DNA from: Maribacter sp.
GTDB lineage: Bacteria > Bacteroidota > Bacteroidia > Flavobacteriales > Flavobacteriaceae
Assembly (NCBI GenBank): GCA_020629285.1
Contig: JAHDDP010000028.1
Span: 1-40,060 of the forward strand
Length of the DNA: 40,060 nt
Direction of reading: 5' to 3'
The translations under genes and the position numbers were made by a program. The notes beneath the pieces were generated by a model. That model saw only the letters and a list, made by a program, of their open reading frames with translations, had not been told where the DNA came from and ran no database searches. Positions 17,096 to 25,780 of this stretch are shown here, in pieces. Position 1 is the first letter of the stretch, and each line of letters starts with the position of its first letter.

Positions 17096-17313
17096 TTTAA
17101 TGTTCAGTTGCCAGTTACAGTTTACAGTATTGAGTAATAAGTATAAAGTACGAATTATTAATAAGTTAGAAAATAGAATATAGAGAATAGACTTTTTTCA
17201 TTAGTTCTTGATCAAGCATATTTAGCGTATCTATATTTTATAGTTTCTAACAACGAACAACGAACAACCAACAACTCCATTTTGAACTTGATTTTTGAGT
17301 TTGCGCTTGTATT
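17096..17313. repeat. Partial copy C of the duplicated unit (gene lost or never present)
   Basis: After copy B the distal leader starts again (CAGTTGCCAGTTACAGTTTAC, then TAGAAAATAGAATATAGAG), with the palindrome CTTGATCAAG at 17207-17216 and heptamers CGAACAA x2 plus CCAACAA. It ends in the TTGAGTTTG tract next to the stop codon of the FAD oxidoreductase gene. The promoter-proximal part and the gene are absent. Confidence 0.8.
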
Positions 17314-18864
17314 TTACAGTCCTGCCATTGCAGCTTCGGCACAACGTTCTCCGTCCATAGCGGCAGAAACGATTCCGCCAGCATAACCACCACCTTCACC
17401 ACAAGGAAAAAGACCTTTGATCACAGGGTGTTCTAATTTTTCATTTCTTGGGATACTAACCGGTGATGAGGTTCTAGATTCTACTCCTACGATATTTGCT
17501 TCAGCCGTATAATAGCCATGCATTTTATCACCGAAGGCTTTAAAGCCTTGGCGTAATCTACTGCCTATAAGTTTGGGTAATAGTGAATGTAGTGGAGCAG
17601 AGTTGAGTCCTGGTTGATACGAAGTCGGATTTAAATCTACAGAAAGGTTTCCTTCTACAAAATCCGTCAATCGTTGTGCGGGAGCAGTTTGTGTTCTTCC
17701 ACCTGATGTAAAAGCCAATCGTTCTAAGTTCTTTTGATATTCCAATCCTTTAAGCGCTCCAAATTTTTCGTACTTGGGAATATCTTTATCCACGTTAATT
17801 TCAACCACGATACCCGAATTTGCATATAGATTATTTCGTTTTGACGGAGACATTCCGTTCACCACGACCTCACCAGGTGATGTTGCAGCAGGAACTATGA
17901 ATCCGCCAGGGCACATGCAGAATGAATACACGCCACGGTCTTTCACTTGTTCCACCAAGCTATATGAAGCTGCTGGTAGCAATTCGCTACGGTCGCCAGA
18001 GCAATGATATTGAATACTATCTATAATATGCTGCGGATGCTCTACACGAACTCCCATAGCAAATGACTTTGCTTCAAGAGCAATATCTTTTTTATGAAGT
18101 AAATCGAATATATCGCGAGCTGAATGTCCCGTTGCTAAGATTACTCGTTCCACAGCCATTTCATCGGTTTCGTTTAAAACTATCGCTTTTAGGGTATTGT
18201 CTTTAATAATGAAATCGGTCACCTTAGTATTAAAGTGAATTTCACCTCCATGATGCTGAATTACTTCACGAATATTCTGTACAATTTTAGGCAGTTTGTT
18301 CGTGCCAATATGCGGATGAGCATCTACCAAAATCTGGTCGGTAGCACCGTGAAAAACTAAACTTTCAAATATGCGACGAACATCGCCACGTTTAAGGCTA
18401 CGCGTATATAATTTTCCGTCGGAATACGTACCGGCACCACCTTCACCAAAACAGTAATTGCTTTCAGGGTTTACCTGATGGTCTTGGTTGATGGCTTTCA
18501 AATCTCGTCTACGATCTTTTACATTATTACCTCGTTCCAGAACAATAGGTTTATAACCCATTTCTAAACAACGCAGCGCCGCCCACATACCTGCAGGTCC
18601 GAAACCAACAATATGAATTGGTTTTGCGTTCGAGACATCTTTATATTTAAAATCAAGAGTATCGCTAGGGGCGGGTTCATTGATATAAATTGCCAGTTTG
18701 TAATTAAAGAAAATTTTAGGTTTACGAGCATCAATAGATTTGCGAAGTACCTTAATTTTAAAGTTGCCATCTTTGAGTCCCAAGTACTTTGCCGCACGAA
18801 TTTCTAATCCGTTAGGTGTGCCTTCTTCCTTTAATGTTAACCGCAACTGTACATTTCTGACCAT
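17314..18864 (-). CDS. FAD-dependent oxidoreductase/dehydrogenase (COG2509-like)
   Basis: A 516-residue flavoprotein. The N-terminal about 75 residues form a small domain typical of the family, followed by a dinucleotide-binding motif GFGPAG (87-92) with the FAD-contacting ERG about 25 residues later. Further features are CFGEGGAGTYSDGKLYTR, the second nucleotide motif ILATGHSARD, GVRVEHPQ, CMCPGGFIVPA and the C-terminal FAD motif GLFPCGEGGGYAGGIVSAAMDG. Members are uncharacterised dehydrogenases; the electron partner and substrate are unknown. It is cytoplasmic. The gene sits 76 bp downstream of the interrupted decarboxylase on the same strand. Its stop codon touches the partial repeat copy. 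Confidence 0.9.
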   Translation of the reverse strand: MVRNVQLRLTLKEEGTPNGLEIRAAKYLGLKDGNFKIKVLRKSIDARKPKIFFNYKLAIYINEPAPSDTLDFKYKDVSNAKPIHIVGFGPAGMWAALRCLEMGYKPIVLERGNNVKDRRRDLKAINQDHQVNPESNYCFGEGGAGTYSDGKLYTRSLKRGDVRRIFESLVFHGATDQILVDAHPHIGTNKLPKIVQNIREVIQHHGGEIHFNTKVTDFIIKDNTLKAIVLNETDEMAVERVILATGHSARDIFDLLHKKDIALEAKSFAMGVRVEHPQHIIDSIQYHCSGDRSELLPAASYSLVEQVKDRGVYSFCMCPGGFIVPAATSPGEVVVNGMSPSKRNNLYANSGIVVEINVDKDIPKYEKFGALKGLEYQKNLERLAFTSGGRTQTAPAQRLTDFVEGNLSVDLNPTSYQPGLNSAPLHSLLPKLIGSRLRQGFKAFGDKMHGYYTAEANIVGVESRTSSPVSIPRNEKLEHPVIKGLFPCGEGGGYAGGIVSAAMDGERCAEAAMAGL

Positions 18865-18940
18865 GCTGCAAAATTAAATGAAATTATATTATTGATTTAA
18901 TTATCCAGACATTCCTTTTTAGGTAATTTGAATTATAGAT

Positions 18941-20344
18941 TTATTTAGATATTTCATTTAAAGCTTGTTTAAAAGAGTTTACAGAGCGTGTAATATCAGA
19001 TGCAGTTGTTGCCCAAGAACAAACACTGATTCTGATTACTTTCTTGCCATTCCAGACAGAACTGCCTGCCCAACACTCTCTTAGGTCTTGAACCCTTTTC
19101 AGTACATTATCGGTAAGTGCATCGGTTTCGCATTGAATTAATACTTGATTAAAAACAACGTCATTAAGAACAGAGAATCCGTCTACAATCTTAATTTCAT
19201 TGGCAAATTGAACGGCTCTTATGTGCATTTCATAAATCATTTCATCAATACCTTTTTTACCCAAATATTTCATTGTTGCCCATAGCTCAATAACTCTGGC
19301 TCTGCGTGACATCTCAGGCGTGTAGAACATTCCATCTCTTTTATCACTTGTAACAATATAACTTCCCGCCATGTGTAGGGCAGATCTAATTGCAACTTCA
19401 TCTTCGCAAAGAACAATACCACAATCATATGGAGTGTTTAGGGTTTTATGTCCGTCAACAGCCCAAGAGTTGGCTCCTTCAATACCCTTTGTTAAATACT
19501 TTAATTTATCTACGGCACCGGCCCACAAGCCAAAAGCACCATCAATATGAACCCATGACCCTGCTTTTTTTGCAATTTTACATAGCTCGGAGAAATTATC
19601 AAATGAACCGCTATTCACATTGCCAGCTTGTAGAATTAATATAGTTCTTTCATCTAATTGGGGTAAACTTGATAGTTCTAGTCTACCTTGGTCATCAACA
19701 TCTACCTATTCAATATTTTCTTTACCAAATCCTAAAAGTCCGATCGCCTTAAGAATAGTGGAATGTGCATGTTTACCAGTAACAATTCGTAGTTGAGGAG
19801 CATTGAACAGTCCTTTATCGTTAATATTCCAATTAAGGTTGGATAGTAACCTAAAGCGCGCAGCTGCCAATCCGCATATATTAGCCGTAGATGTTCCGCT
19901 AACAAAACCAGCAACAGTACTTTCAGGAAGATTAAAAATCTCTTTTAACCATTTTTCAACCACAGTTTCCAGTGCTGATCCAATAGGGGAGAGTACGTGC
20001 ATGGCCGGTGCTTGATCCCAAAATGTAGATATAACTTTTGCGGCTAAACTTACAGGAACGGCACCACCGGAAACAAAGCCAAAATATCTAGCGCCTGTTG
20101 TGGTAACTGTCGCAGGAGAACCGTATTCATTTAAAAATTTGATTACATCATTAGCATTGGTAGGATCTAGCGGCATAGATTCATCGAATTTATCTAGGTC
20201 TGCTAATGCCTGTTCTGTGGGATATACATTTCGTTCAAAAACACTTTCTAGGTATTCTTTTGCGAATTGTGACGCTTTTTCAAAAATGATTTTCTCATCC
20301 ACTTCTTTATACATCTGGTTCTGTACTAAACTTGTACTGCTCAT
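18941..20344 (-). pseudogene. PLP-dependent (group II) decarboxylase interrupted by an in-frame TAG
   Basis: A 468-codon frame encodes a pyridoxal-phosphate decarboxylase of the aromatic-L-amino-acid/glutamate decarboxylase family. It is open throughout except for one TAG at codon 213 (19706-19708). Before the stop: GGAVPVSLAAKVISTFWDQAP, FVSGTSTANICGLAAARF. After it, in the same frame: VDVDDQGRLELSSLP, HIDGAFGLWAG and VDGHKTLNTPYDCG, where the PLP lysine is codon 300. A TGG-to-TAG change at a position where I would expect Trp in homologues would explain it. The upstream part alone lacks the lysine, so without readthrough no active enzyme is made. A restart GTG exists at codon 243. It is transcribed divergently from a MocR-type regulator. 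Confidence 0.85.
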
Positions 20345-20350
20345 TCTTTT

Positions 20351-21904
20351 ATGTTTTTAGAATTGTTATTAATTATCACATTCAAAATTGAACAATTTGT
20401 AGATACCATAACAGATTCAGTTTTTGTAAATTTAACCAGTACAGATAAAACAATCATATTGAAATCAATACCCACAAAAAGTTATAAGTACATTGAAATC
20501 GCTAACAGTATAGAGCAACAAATTTATGAAGGCGTACTTAAGTTAGGCGATAAGTTACCTTCATTACGTGTATTGCAACATGAATACGGTGTTAGTATAA
20601 GTACAATTCTACAGGCGTATTATCAATTAGAAGCAATAAGTTTAATTGAGCCTAAAGCAAAATCTGGATATTTTGTCATTTTTTGCTCACCGGATATTCC
20701 AAAGAATCCTGTTAAGAGTAATCCGGATCAATCATCTGTAAAAAGTAGTTCAACAGAGATTATCGTTGATTTTTTTCAAAACCTTTCTATTGAAAAAGGC
20801 GTTGATTTTTCATTGGGTGTGCCATCAAAAGAGTTGTTACCTATTGCGAAGTTAAACAAGGTAATGCATGAGGCAGTTATATCGTTGCCGCTAGGTGGCA
20901 GTGCGCAAGGCGATATTTTAGGACGTGAGAATTTACGAAGACAAATAGCGCGAAGGTCTATTTTATGGGGAGGTAAACTTACCGAAAATGATGTAATCAT
21001 AACATCTGGTTGTACCAGCGCATTATCATTTTCTTTGATTACCGTTACAAAGCCAGGAGATACGATTGCGGTGGAAAGTCCTGTTTATTTCGGATTATTA
21101 CAACTTGCAAAGACATTAAGGTTAAGGGTTTTAGAGTTACCAACAGATCCCCTTACAGGTATAGACTTGAATGCCTTAGAAAAAGCGATCGATAAGAATG
21201 ATATTAAAGCAATTGCCATAATTTCAAATTTTAATAACCCTATGGGGAACACCATGTCTGATGATGGTAAAAAGGCTTTGGTGAAAATTATTCAAAAACA
21301 TAACATTCCGCTTATAGAAGATGATATATATGGTGATATTTATTATGACGAAAGTAGACCTACTACTTGTAAAACCTATGATGATACAGGTCTTGTAATT
21401 CTATGCGGCTCTTTTTCTAAAACTCTTGCTTCTGGTTATAGGGTAGGATGGCTAGCACCAGGTAAATACTTCGATGAAATCGTGAAACTAAAACTTTATT
21501 TGTCTTCAACCACGGCAACAATTACCGAAGAAGCATTGGCATTGTTTTTAGAAAAAGGAAGGTATGACCACCATTTAAGAAAGCTACGGCAAACACTACA
21601 TGCAAACAGTTTAAAATTTTTAAAAGCTATTGTAGCATATTTCCCTAAAGATACACGAGTAAGCAAACCAAAGGGAGGGTTTTTATTATGGGTAGAATTA
21701 GCTGCAACTATAGATACAGAGGTGCTCTACAAGTTAGCGGAATGTGAAGAAATTCGATTTTTTCCTGGAAAGATTTTTACACTCCAAAATCAGTACACCA
21801 ATTGTCTTCGTCTTAGTTACGGACTGGTTTGGAATGAAGAAATAGATAATGCTTTATACCGTTTAGGAATGCTCATTAAAAACTATGAGCAGATAAAGAA
21901 CTAA
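20351..21904 (+). CDS. MocR-type transcriptional regulator (GntR helix-turn-helix fused to aminotransferase-like domain)
   Basis: A PLP-binding regulator. A GntR-type winged helix occupies about residues 44-108 (YIEIANSIEQQIYEG, LGDKLPSLRVLQHEYGVS). A class-I aminotransferase-like domain follows (about 150-515), with SNFNNPMG, the Asp-Asp-Tyr region EDDIYGDIYYDE and the PLP lysine K357 in GSFSKTLASGYRVGW. Such proteins usually control a neighbouring gene of amino-acid or PLP metabolism, here the divergent decarboxylase. The ATG at 20351 lies only 6 bp from the decarboxylase start, leaving no promoter space. An in-frame TTG at 20459 would place the start about six residues before the DNA-binding domain and may be the true start. 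Confidence 0.88.
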   Translation: MFLELLLIITFKIEQFVDTITDSVFVNLTSTDKTIILKSIPTKSYKYIEIANSIEQQIYEGVLKLGDKLPSLRVLQHEYGVSISTILQAYYQLEAISLIEPKAKSGYFVIFCSPDIPKNPVKSNPDQSSVKSSSTEIIVDFFQNLSIEKGVDFSLGVPSKELLPIAKLNKVMHEAVISLPLGGSAQGDILGRENLRRQIARRSILWGGKLTENDVIITSGCTSALSFSLITVTKPGDTIAVESPVYFGLLQLAKTLRLRVLELPTDPLTGIDLNALEKAIDKNDIKAIAIISNFNNPMGNTMSDDGKKALVKIIQKHNIPLIEDDIYGDIYYDESRPTTCKTYDDTGLVILCGSFSKTLASGYRVGWLAPGKYFDEIVKLKLYLSSTTATITEEALALFLEKGRYDHHLRKLRQTLHANSLKFLKAIVAYFPKDTRVSKPKGGFLLWVELAATIDTEVLYKLAECEEIRFFPGKIFTLQNQYTNCLRLSYGLVWNEEIDNALYRLGMLIKNYEQIKN

Positions 21905-21922
21905 GCATTAGTTTGTATGAAA

Positions 21923-22534
21923 TTATTTTTCCACAATAGTTCTAAAAGTCAAATTTACTCTAGGGTTTTTGCTTTTAGTTGTTGGCGGCAATCGATGTAA
22001 CCAATTTGTTTGCGTTTCATCTTTCATAATCAATAAGCTGCCATGTTCTAAAACCAATTCTACTTTCTCTTTAGTTTCTTTATGTTTAAAAGCGAATTTA
22101 CGTTCATCGCCAAAACTAAGAGAAGCAATGGCGCCGTTCTTTTTTAAGTCCTTTTCGCCGTCACTATGCCAAGCCATACCCTCGCTACCATCATGATATA
22201 AGTTTAGTAGGCACGAGTTAAACGTTTCTCCCGTTTCTTGTTCTATTCTATCTTTTAATTCCAGTAACTCCGTCGTCCAAGGTAACGCCAGTTTTGTAGT
22301 ATTAGAGTAAGTATATTCGAATGGTTTTTCGCCATACCAAGCTACTTTACGTTTGGTAATAATCTTTTTACCAAAGATGATAGCTTCATCATTCTTCCAA
22401 ACAATGTTATTGAGTAGTTTGTCTAGGTAATTCTCAGCTTCCTGTTGGATAAGTATTTTTCCGTAATAATTAACTGTGCCACCCTTCGGAAGCAAATTTT
22501 TACTATGGTCAACCTTAATATCAAATAATTTCAT
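21923..22534 (-). CDS. alkB: AlkB-type alpha-ketoglutarate-dependent DNA repair dioxygenase
   Basis: A 203-residue Fe(II)/2-oxoglutarate dioxygenase that removes alkyl groups from DNA or RNA bases. Iron ligands are His123 and Asp125 (WHSDGE) and His180 (NWLHRLP); the 2-oxoglutarate-binding arginines are in NPRVNLTFR (192, 198). Segments such as VAWYGEKPFEYTYSN and FNSCLLNLYHDG resemble the ALKBH2/3 subgroup rather than E. coli AlkB. It is convergent with the MocR gene, 18 bp apart. No adaptive-response genes are adjacent. Confidence 0.92.
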   Translation of the reverse strand: MKLFDIKVDHSKNLLPKGGTVNYYGKILIQQEAENYLDKLLNNIVWKNDEAIIFGKKIITKRKVAWYGEKPFEYTYSNTTKLALPWTTELLELKDRIEQETGETFNSCLLNLYHDGSEGMAWHSDGEKDLKKNGAIASLSFGDERKFAFKHKETKEKVELVLEHGSLLIMKDETQTNWLHRLPPTTKSKNPRVNLTFRTIVEK

Positions 22535-22593
22535 TTTCTAATTCATGCTCATGTGCTTTTACAAGCTAATAAAATTTTAACGCTTTAAAAAAC

Positions 22594-22641
22594 AAAAGCG
22601 AATAGCTAACCTTTTTTTTATAAGATTATCTACTCGCTTTT
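22594..22641 (-). terminator. Possible terminator after the 159-aa gene
   Basis: An inverted repeat AAAAGCGA(A/G)TAG / CTA(C/T)TCGCTTTT with one mismatch and a 24-base loop. On the minus strand the right arm ends in TTTT and is followed by a further T-run. The large loop lowers confidence. Confidence 0.45.
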
Positions 22642-22670
22642 ATGATTATAGTGAACTCTGTTGATATAAA

Positions 22671-23150
22671 CTAATTGCTTTTAAGCAAGTTCTTAATCAC
22701 CTTGTTCCATTTTTCTATGGACTGAAACTCTCCGCTCAATTGATAGTTTACCTCCGCATTATAGAATTCAAAAACGGTATCGGGTTCATTTGCTTTTTTC
22801 GAAAAAAGGTTTAAAAGTAAGCGCTCTGTTATTTTCTTTTTTCTAGCATACGATTTGCCGATGTTGGCAATTTCAGAGGTCTTAATGGTAGCTAAATCGG
22901 CGTATTGCTGATTTAAAACTTCTCCGCTTTTAGAAATAAAGAATACGAACTTTTTTTGTGCATCAATACCTATGGCGTAGTGACCAAAAATTTTATGTTC
23001 CGTTATTTTACAATTATGTTTACTGGCAACATCGTTTAGAGATGTCATCAGTTGTTTTTCTTTCGTTATTCTACTTCTGCTAGTTACAACAAAAGGCATT
23101 GCACAAAGTGCAACAGATGCTAAACCAATAGCGGCTATTCCTAATTCCAT
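22671..23150 (-). CDS. Hypothetical membrane-anchored protein (159 aa)
   Basis: I do not recognise this gene. The product starts with a hydrophobic segment (residues about 3-23, ELGIAAIGLASVALCAMPFVV) followed directly by a basic stretch, which suggests a single N-terminal membrane anchor with the rest in the cytoplasm. The soluble part alternates beta strands and helices (HYAIGIDAQKKFVFFISKSG), ending in a basic helical tail. No catalytic motif is seen. It lies 108 bp downstream of the small secreted-protein gene on the same strand. Confidence 0.65.
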   Translation of the reverse strand: MELGIAAIGLASVALCAMPFVVTSRSRITKEKQLMTSLNDVASKHNCKITEHKIFGHYAIGIDAQKKFVFFISKSGEVLNQQYADLATIKTSEIANIGKSYARKKKITERLLLNLFSKKANEPDTVFEFYNAEVNYQLSGEFQSIEKWNKVIKNLLKSN

Positions 23151-23258
23151 TTTTTAATTTTTTAAATATGATATATTGTTTTCTGTATGATGTTTTAAAT
23201 AACATCATATCAAATAGTTACATGTAGTTATCAAAACGATAACCTTTAAAAAAATGGA

Positions 23259-23633
23259 TTACCAGAAACTATGGAAAGGGAAGATGAGATCAGACTTTCT
23301 ATGTCTTATCAATAACGTATTAGCGAACAGTTGGTACTGCTTTATTCTTGCTGCAAAGCGTAACTCACTATTATTTAGATGTGAGATTAAACTTGTGAAC
23401 GGTAATTTGTAATTCGGTGATGATACTTCCGCAACATCAGAAACTGAAATTTCAGATTGCTGTGCATGTGGAGATAATGTCTTTGTAGATTCTTTGAATA
23501 AGGATTGCTTATTATTGCTAAGGTTTATTACAACCTCATTAGAAAATGGTAACGTATTTGCAGAACTATATATCCCGAAACAATAAATTGTAACGAGTAA
23601 AAGCACTTTAAATATGTTATTTATACTTTTCAT
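23259..23633 (-). CDS. Small exported hypothetical protein (124 aa)
   Basis: I do not recognise a family. The N-terminus looks like a signal peptide (FKVLLLVTIYCFGIYSSANT). The mature part is Ser/Asn-rich and ends in a basic region. The ATG at 23633 comes one base after the TAA stop of the antiporter gene, so translation is probably coupled to it; a TTG nine bases earlier would overlap the antiporter and is less likely. Being placed like this suggests an accessory role or simple read-through expression; there is no direct evidence for either. Confidence 0.6.
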   Translation of the reverse strand: MKSINNIFKVLLLVTIYCFGIYSSANTLPFSNEVVINLSNNKQSLFKESTKTLSPHAQQSEISVSDVAEVSSPNYKLPFTSLISHLNNSELRFAARIKQYQLFANTLLIRHRKSDLIFPFHSFW

Positions 23634-23634
23634 A

Positions 23635-25107
23635 TTAAGCAATAACCGCTTGGTTTAGAATTACATTAACTTCTTTCAAACTTTCGTCATTATCTAACAG
23701 CAATACTAGAGTGTCATTAGCTTCTATAATGGTAGAACCGCCGGGTCTAACAAAAGTGCCATCTCGTTTGATCATAACAATGAATGCAGCTCTTGGTAAG
23801 TGCAAATCTATTATACGTTTATCTACCGCAAAACTATTTGGCAAAATTATAACTTCTTCCATTGCGGATTTAGGTAGATTGAGAACATACCTGTCATTTT
23901 CTGCTATAGGTTTCACTTCGTCAGGCAAAGCAACATTCAGCCATTTTGCAAAAATAGACAATGTAGTACCTTGTATTAGTACTGATGATACCGATATAAA
24001 GAATACGATACTAAAAATGATATTCGCCTTGTCAATACCTGCAAGTAGTGGATAGGTAGCAAATACAATAGGTACCGCACCACGCAAACCCACCCATGAA
24101 ATATAAAACCGACGTCCCATTTTCATTTTAAAGAACATGAGGCTCAATAAAACACTAACCGGTCTTGCTACTAGAATGAGGAATACTGAAATAAGTAATC
24201 CGATGCCTAAATATGGAATAATTTGCGACGGAAAAACTAATAATCCTAAGGTTAGGAACAATACAATTTGCATTAACCAAGCCATACCATCGAACATTTT
24301 TAAAATGGTCGATTTATGAATTAAATCTTGATTACCTAAATATACGGCACAAATGTAAATGGCTAAGAATCCGTTACCACCAACAGCATCTGTAGCTGAA
24401 AAGGTGATGAACATTAGAGCGATTACCAATACTGGGTAAAGACCTTCAAAACCAAGTTTGATTTTATTGATGATAATCTCACTCAATTTACCAAAAGCAA
24501 ATCCACCTATAGCCCCCAGTATCATTTGTTGCAAAAATAGGGGTATGATGGAAAGAACACTTAAATCTTGATTAATGACCAAGGTTAAAAAAGCAAGTGT
24601 AAGTACATAGGCCATAGGGTCGTTACTACCACTTTCTAGTTCTAATGTAGGTCTAAGGTTGCTTTTTAAAGCTAAGTTCTTTGAACGTAATATGGAGAAG
24701 ACTGCGGCGGCATCGGTAGATGAAACTATTGATCCCAAAAGCATACTCTCGTAAATGGTAAAATCTGTAATGTAGTACACAAAAGTACCTAGTGTAAGTG
24801 CTGTAAGTAAAACACCTAAGGTAGAAAGTACCAAACCTTCTTTTAAAATCGGTTTTACAGCTTTCCAGTTGGTATCCAGCCCACCGGAAAAGAGAATAAA
24901 GTTAAGAGATACTATACCAATGAATTGTGCAAGCTTAGGGTCGTCGAACTGAATACCACCAATACCATCAGAACCTGCCAGCATACCAATGGCCAAGAAA
25001 AGGATTAATGTAGGTACCCCAAACTTGTAGGAGGTCTTACCTACTATAATGCTAATAAACAGCAGAATAGAACCTACTAAAAGTATGTTTTCTATGGTGA
25101 GATTCAT
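23635..25107 (-). CDS. nhaP2: Potassium/proton antiporter, CPA1 family with TrkA-C domain (NhaP2/CvrA-like)
   Basis: A 490-residue inner-membrane cation/proton antiporter. About twelve hydrophobic helices cover residues 5-390. Ion-binding signatures are SSTDAAAVFSILR and ESGSNDPMAYVLT, whose Asn-Asp pair is the typical exchange site, plus WVGLRGAVPIVFA. The C-terminal region (about 405-485) is a TrkA-C-like regulatory domain (VIILPNSFAVDKRIIDLHLP, IVMIKRDGTFVRPGGSTIIEANDTLVLL). This layout matches NhaP2-type K+/H+ antiporters, though E. coli NhaP2 carries an extra C-terminal domain. It may be first gene of a unit with the following one or two small genes. Confidence 0.88.
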   Translation of the reverse strand: MNLTIENILLVGSILLFISIIVGKTSYKFGVPTLILFLAIGMLAGSDGIGGIQFDDPKLAQFIGIVSLNFILFSGGLDTNWKAVKPILKEGLVLSTLGVLLTALTLGTFVYYITDFTIYESMLLGSIVSSTDAAAVFSILRSKNLALKSNLRPTLELESGSNDPMAYVLTLAFLTLVINQDLSVLSIIPLFLQQMILGAIGGFAFGKLSEIIINKIKLGFEGLYPVLVIALMFITFSATDAVGGNGFLAIYICAVYLGNQDLIHKSTILKMFDGMAWLMQIVLFLTLGLLVFPSQIIPYLGIGLLISVFLILVARPVSVLLSLMFFKMKMGRRFYISWVGLRGAVPIVFATYPLLAGIDKANIIFSIVFFISVSSVLIQGTTLSIFAKWLNVALPDEVKPIAENDRYVLNLPKSAMEEVIILPNSFAVDKRIIDLHLPRAAFIVMIKRDGTFVRPGGSTIIEANDTLVLLLDNDESLKEVNVILNQAVIA

Positions 25108-25232
25108 TGGTGGTTATTAATCTTAATTTTAACGTAACAAAGTTAAATCATTTATTAAAAAACCAATGTAAATGCTAAGGTTTGGCACAATGTTAACATG
25201 TTGTATTAATACCTAACATTTATTAAAAAAAT

Positions 25233-25664
25233 TTAATTTGTTTTTCTGATTAGTGCAATTATAATATTTACGAGATACAAAGACTGTATACAAACTGCAA
25301 CAAGTGCGGATAAAGTAATAGTTACTTGTGCATCAAAATATAAAGAGGTAATACCTTGATTGGATTCCGGTAAGAAAAATGGGATCAATAAAATCAAGCA
25401 TAAACTGATAACTGTGATGATTAAATGAATTATGGTAAGCCAATTTACCAATCTTCTGTTTAATTTAATAACTACCCAATAGCCAAATCCTATAATTCCA
25501 CACATAATTGAAAGTAATACACCTAAATTAAGCATGGTGATTACAAAATAGGTATCATGAATATTGATGGCGATAGTTTCATTTGAATCTATATAGCCAA
25601 TTAAAAGTAAAACGGGAATAAGAATCCAGAATACGAAATGAGGTTTTTGAGTAATTTTCTTCAT
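25233..25664 (-). CDS. Four-helix membrane protein of unknown function with HDTYF motif
   Basis: A 143-residue protein with four hydrophobic helices (about 11-25, 39-66, 76-97, 113-138). The loop between helices 1 and 2 contains INIHDTYFVI, which resembles the HDTYYVVAHFHYV segment of haem-copper oxidase subunit I. The copper-binding histidines that follow in true oxidases are missing here, so it is not an oxidase. I believe similar short proteins occur in other Bacteroidota, but the function is not known. The gene is 125 bp upstream of the antiporter gene, same strand, and divergent from the ArsR gene. Confidence 0.68.
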   Translation of the reverse strand: MKKITQKPHFVFWILIPVLLLIGYIDSNETIAINIHDTYFVITMLNLGVLLSIMCGIIGFGYWVVIKLNRRLVNWLTIIHLIITVISLCLILLIPFFLPESNQGITSLYFDAQVTITLSALVAVCIQSLYLVNIIIALIRKTN

Positions 25665-25747
25665 CTATGGTTGTAGTATTATTCTTAAGGTCAAGTTAAT
25701 CATTATTAAGGTCTTGCCAATTTGTATTTTAAATTAATATTTATAAA

Positions 25748-25755
25748 TACATTTG
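25748..25755 (+). promoter_or_regulatory. Bacteroidota-type -7 promoter box (TACATTTG)
   Basis: TACATTTG matches the TAnnTTTG -7 consensus exactly and lies 25 bp before the ATG at 25781. A TTTG is present at 25721-25724; the 23-bp spacer is a little longer than the usual 19-21. The box position argues against the upstream ATG at 25757 as start codon. Confidence 0.55.
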
Positions 25756-25780
25756 CATGTATCAATATATTAAACACATC

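Noticed and set aside
19706-19708. In-frame TAG read as pyrrolysine or programmed readthrough
   Set aside because: Flavobacteria are not known to use pyrrolysine, the position is not catalytic, and no readthrough signal is visible; a point mutation or sequencing error is simpler.
23187-23208. Hairpin ATGATGTT/AACATCAT as a terminator of the small exported-protein gene
   Set aside because: The 8-bp stem is perfect but no T-run follows on the minus strand.
25233-25664. Haem-copper oxidase subunit fragment
   Set aside because: Only the HDTYF loop is similar; the protein has four helices and lacks metal-binding histidines.
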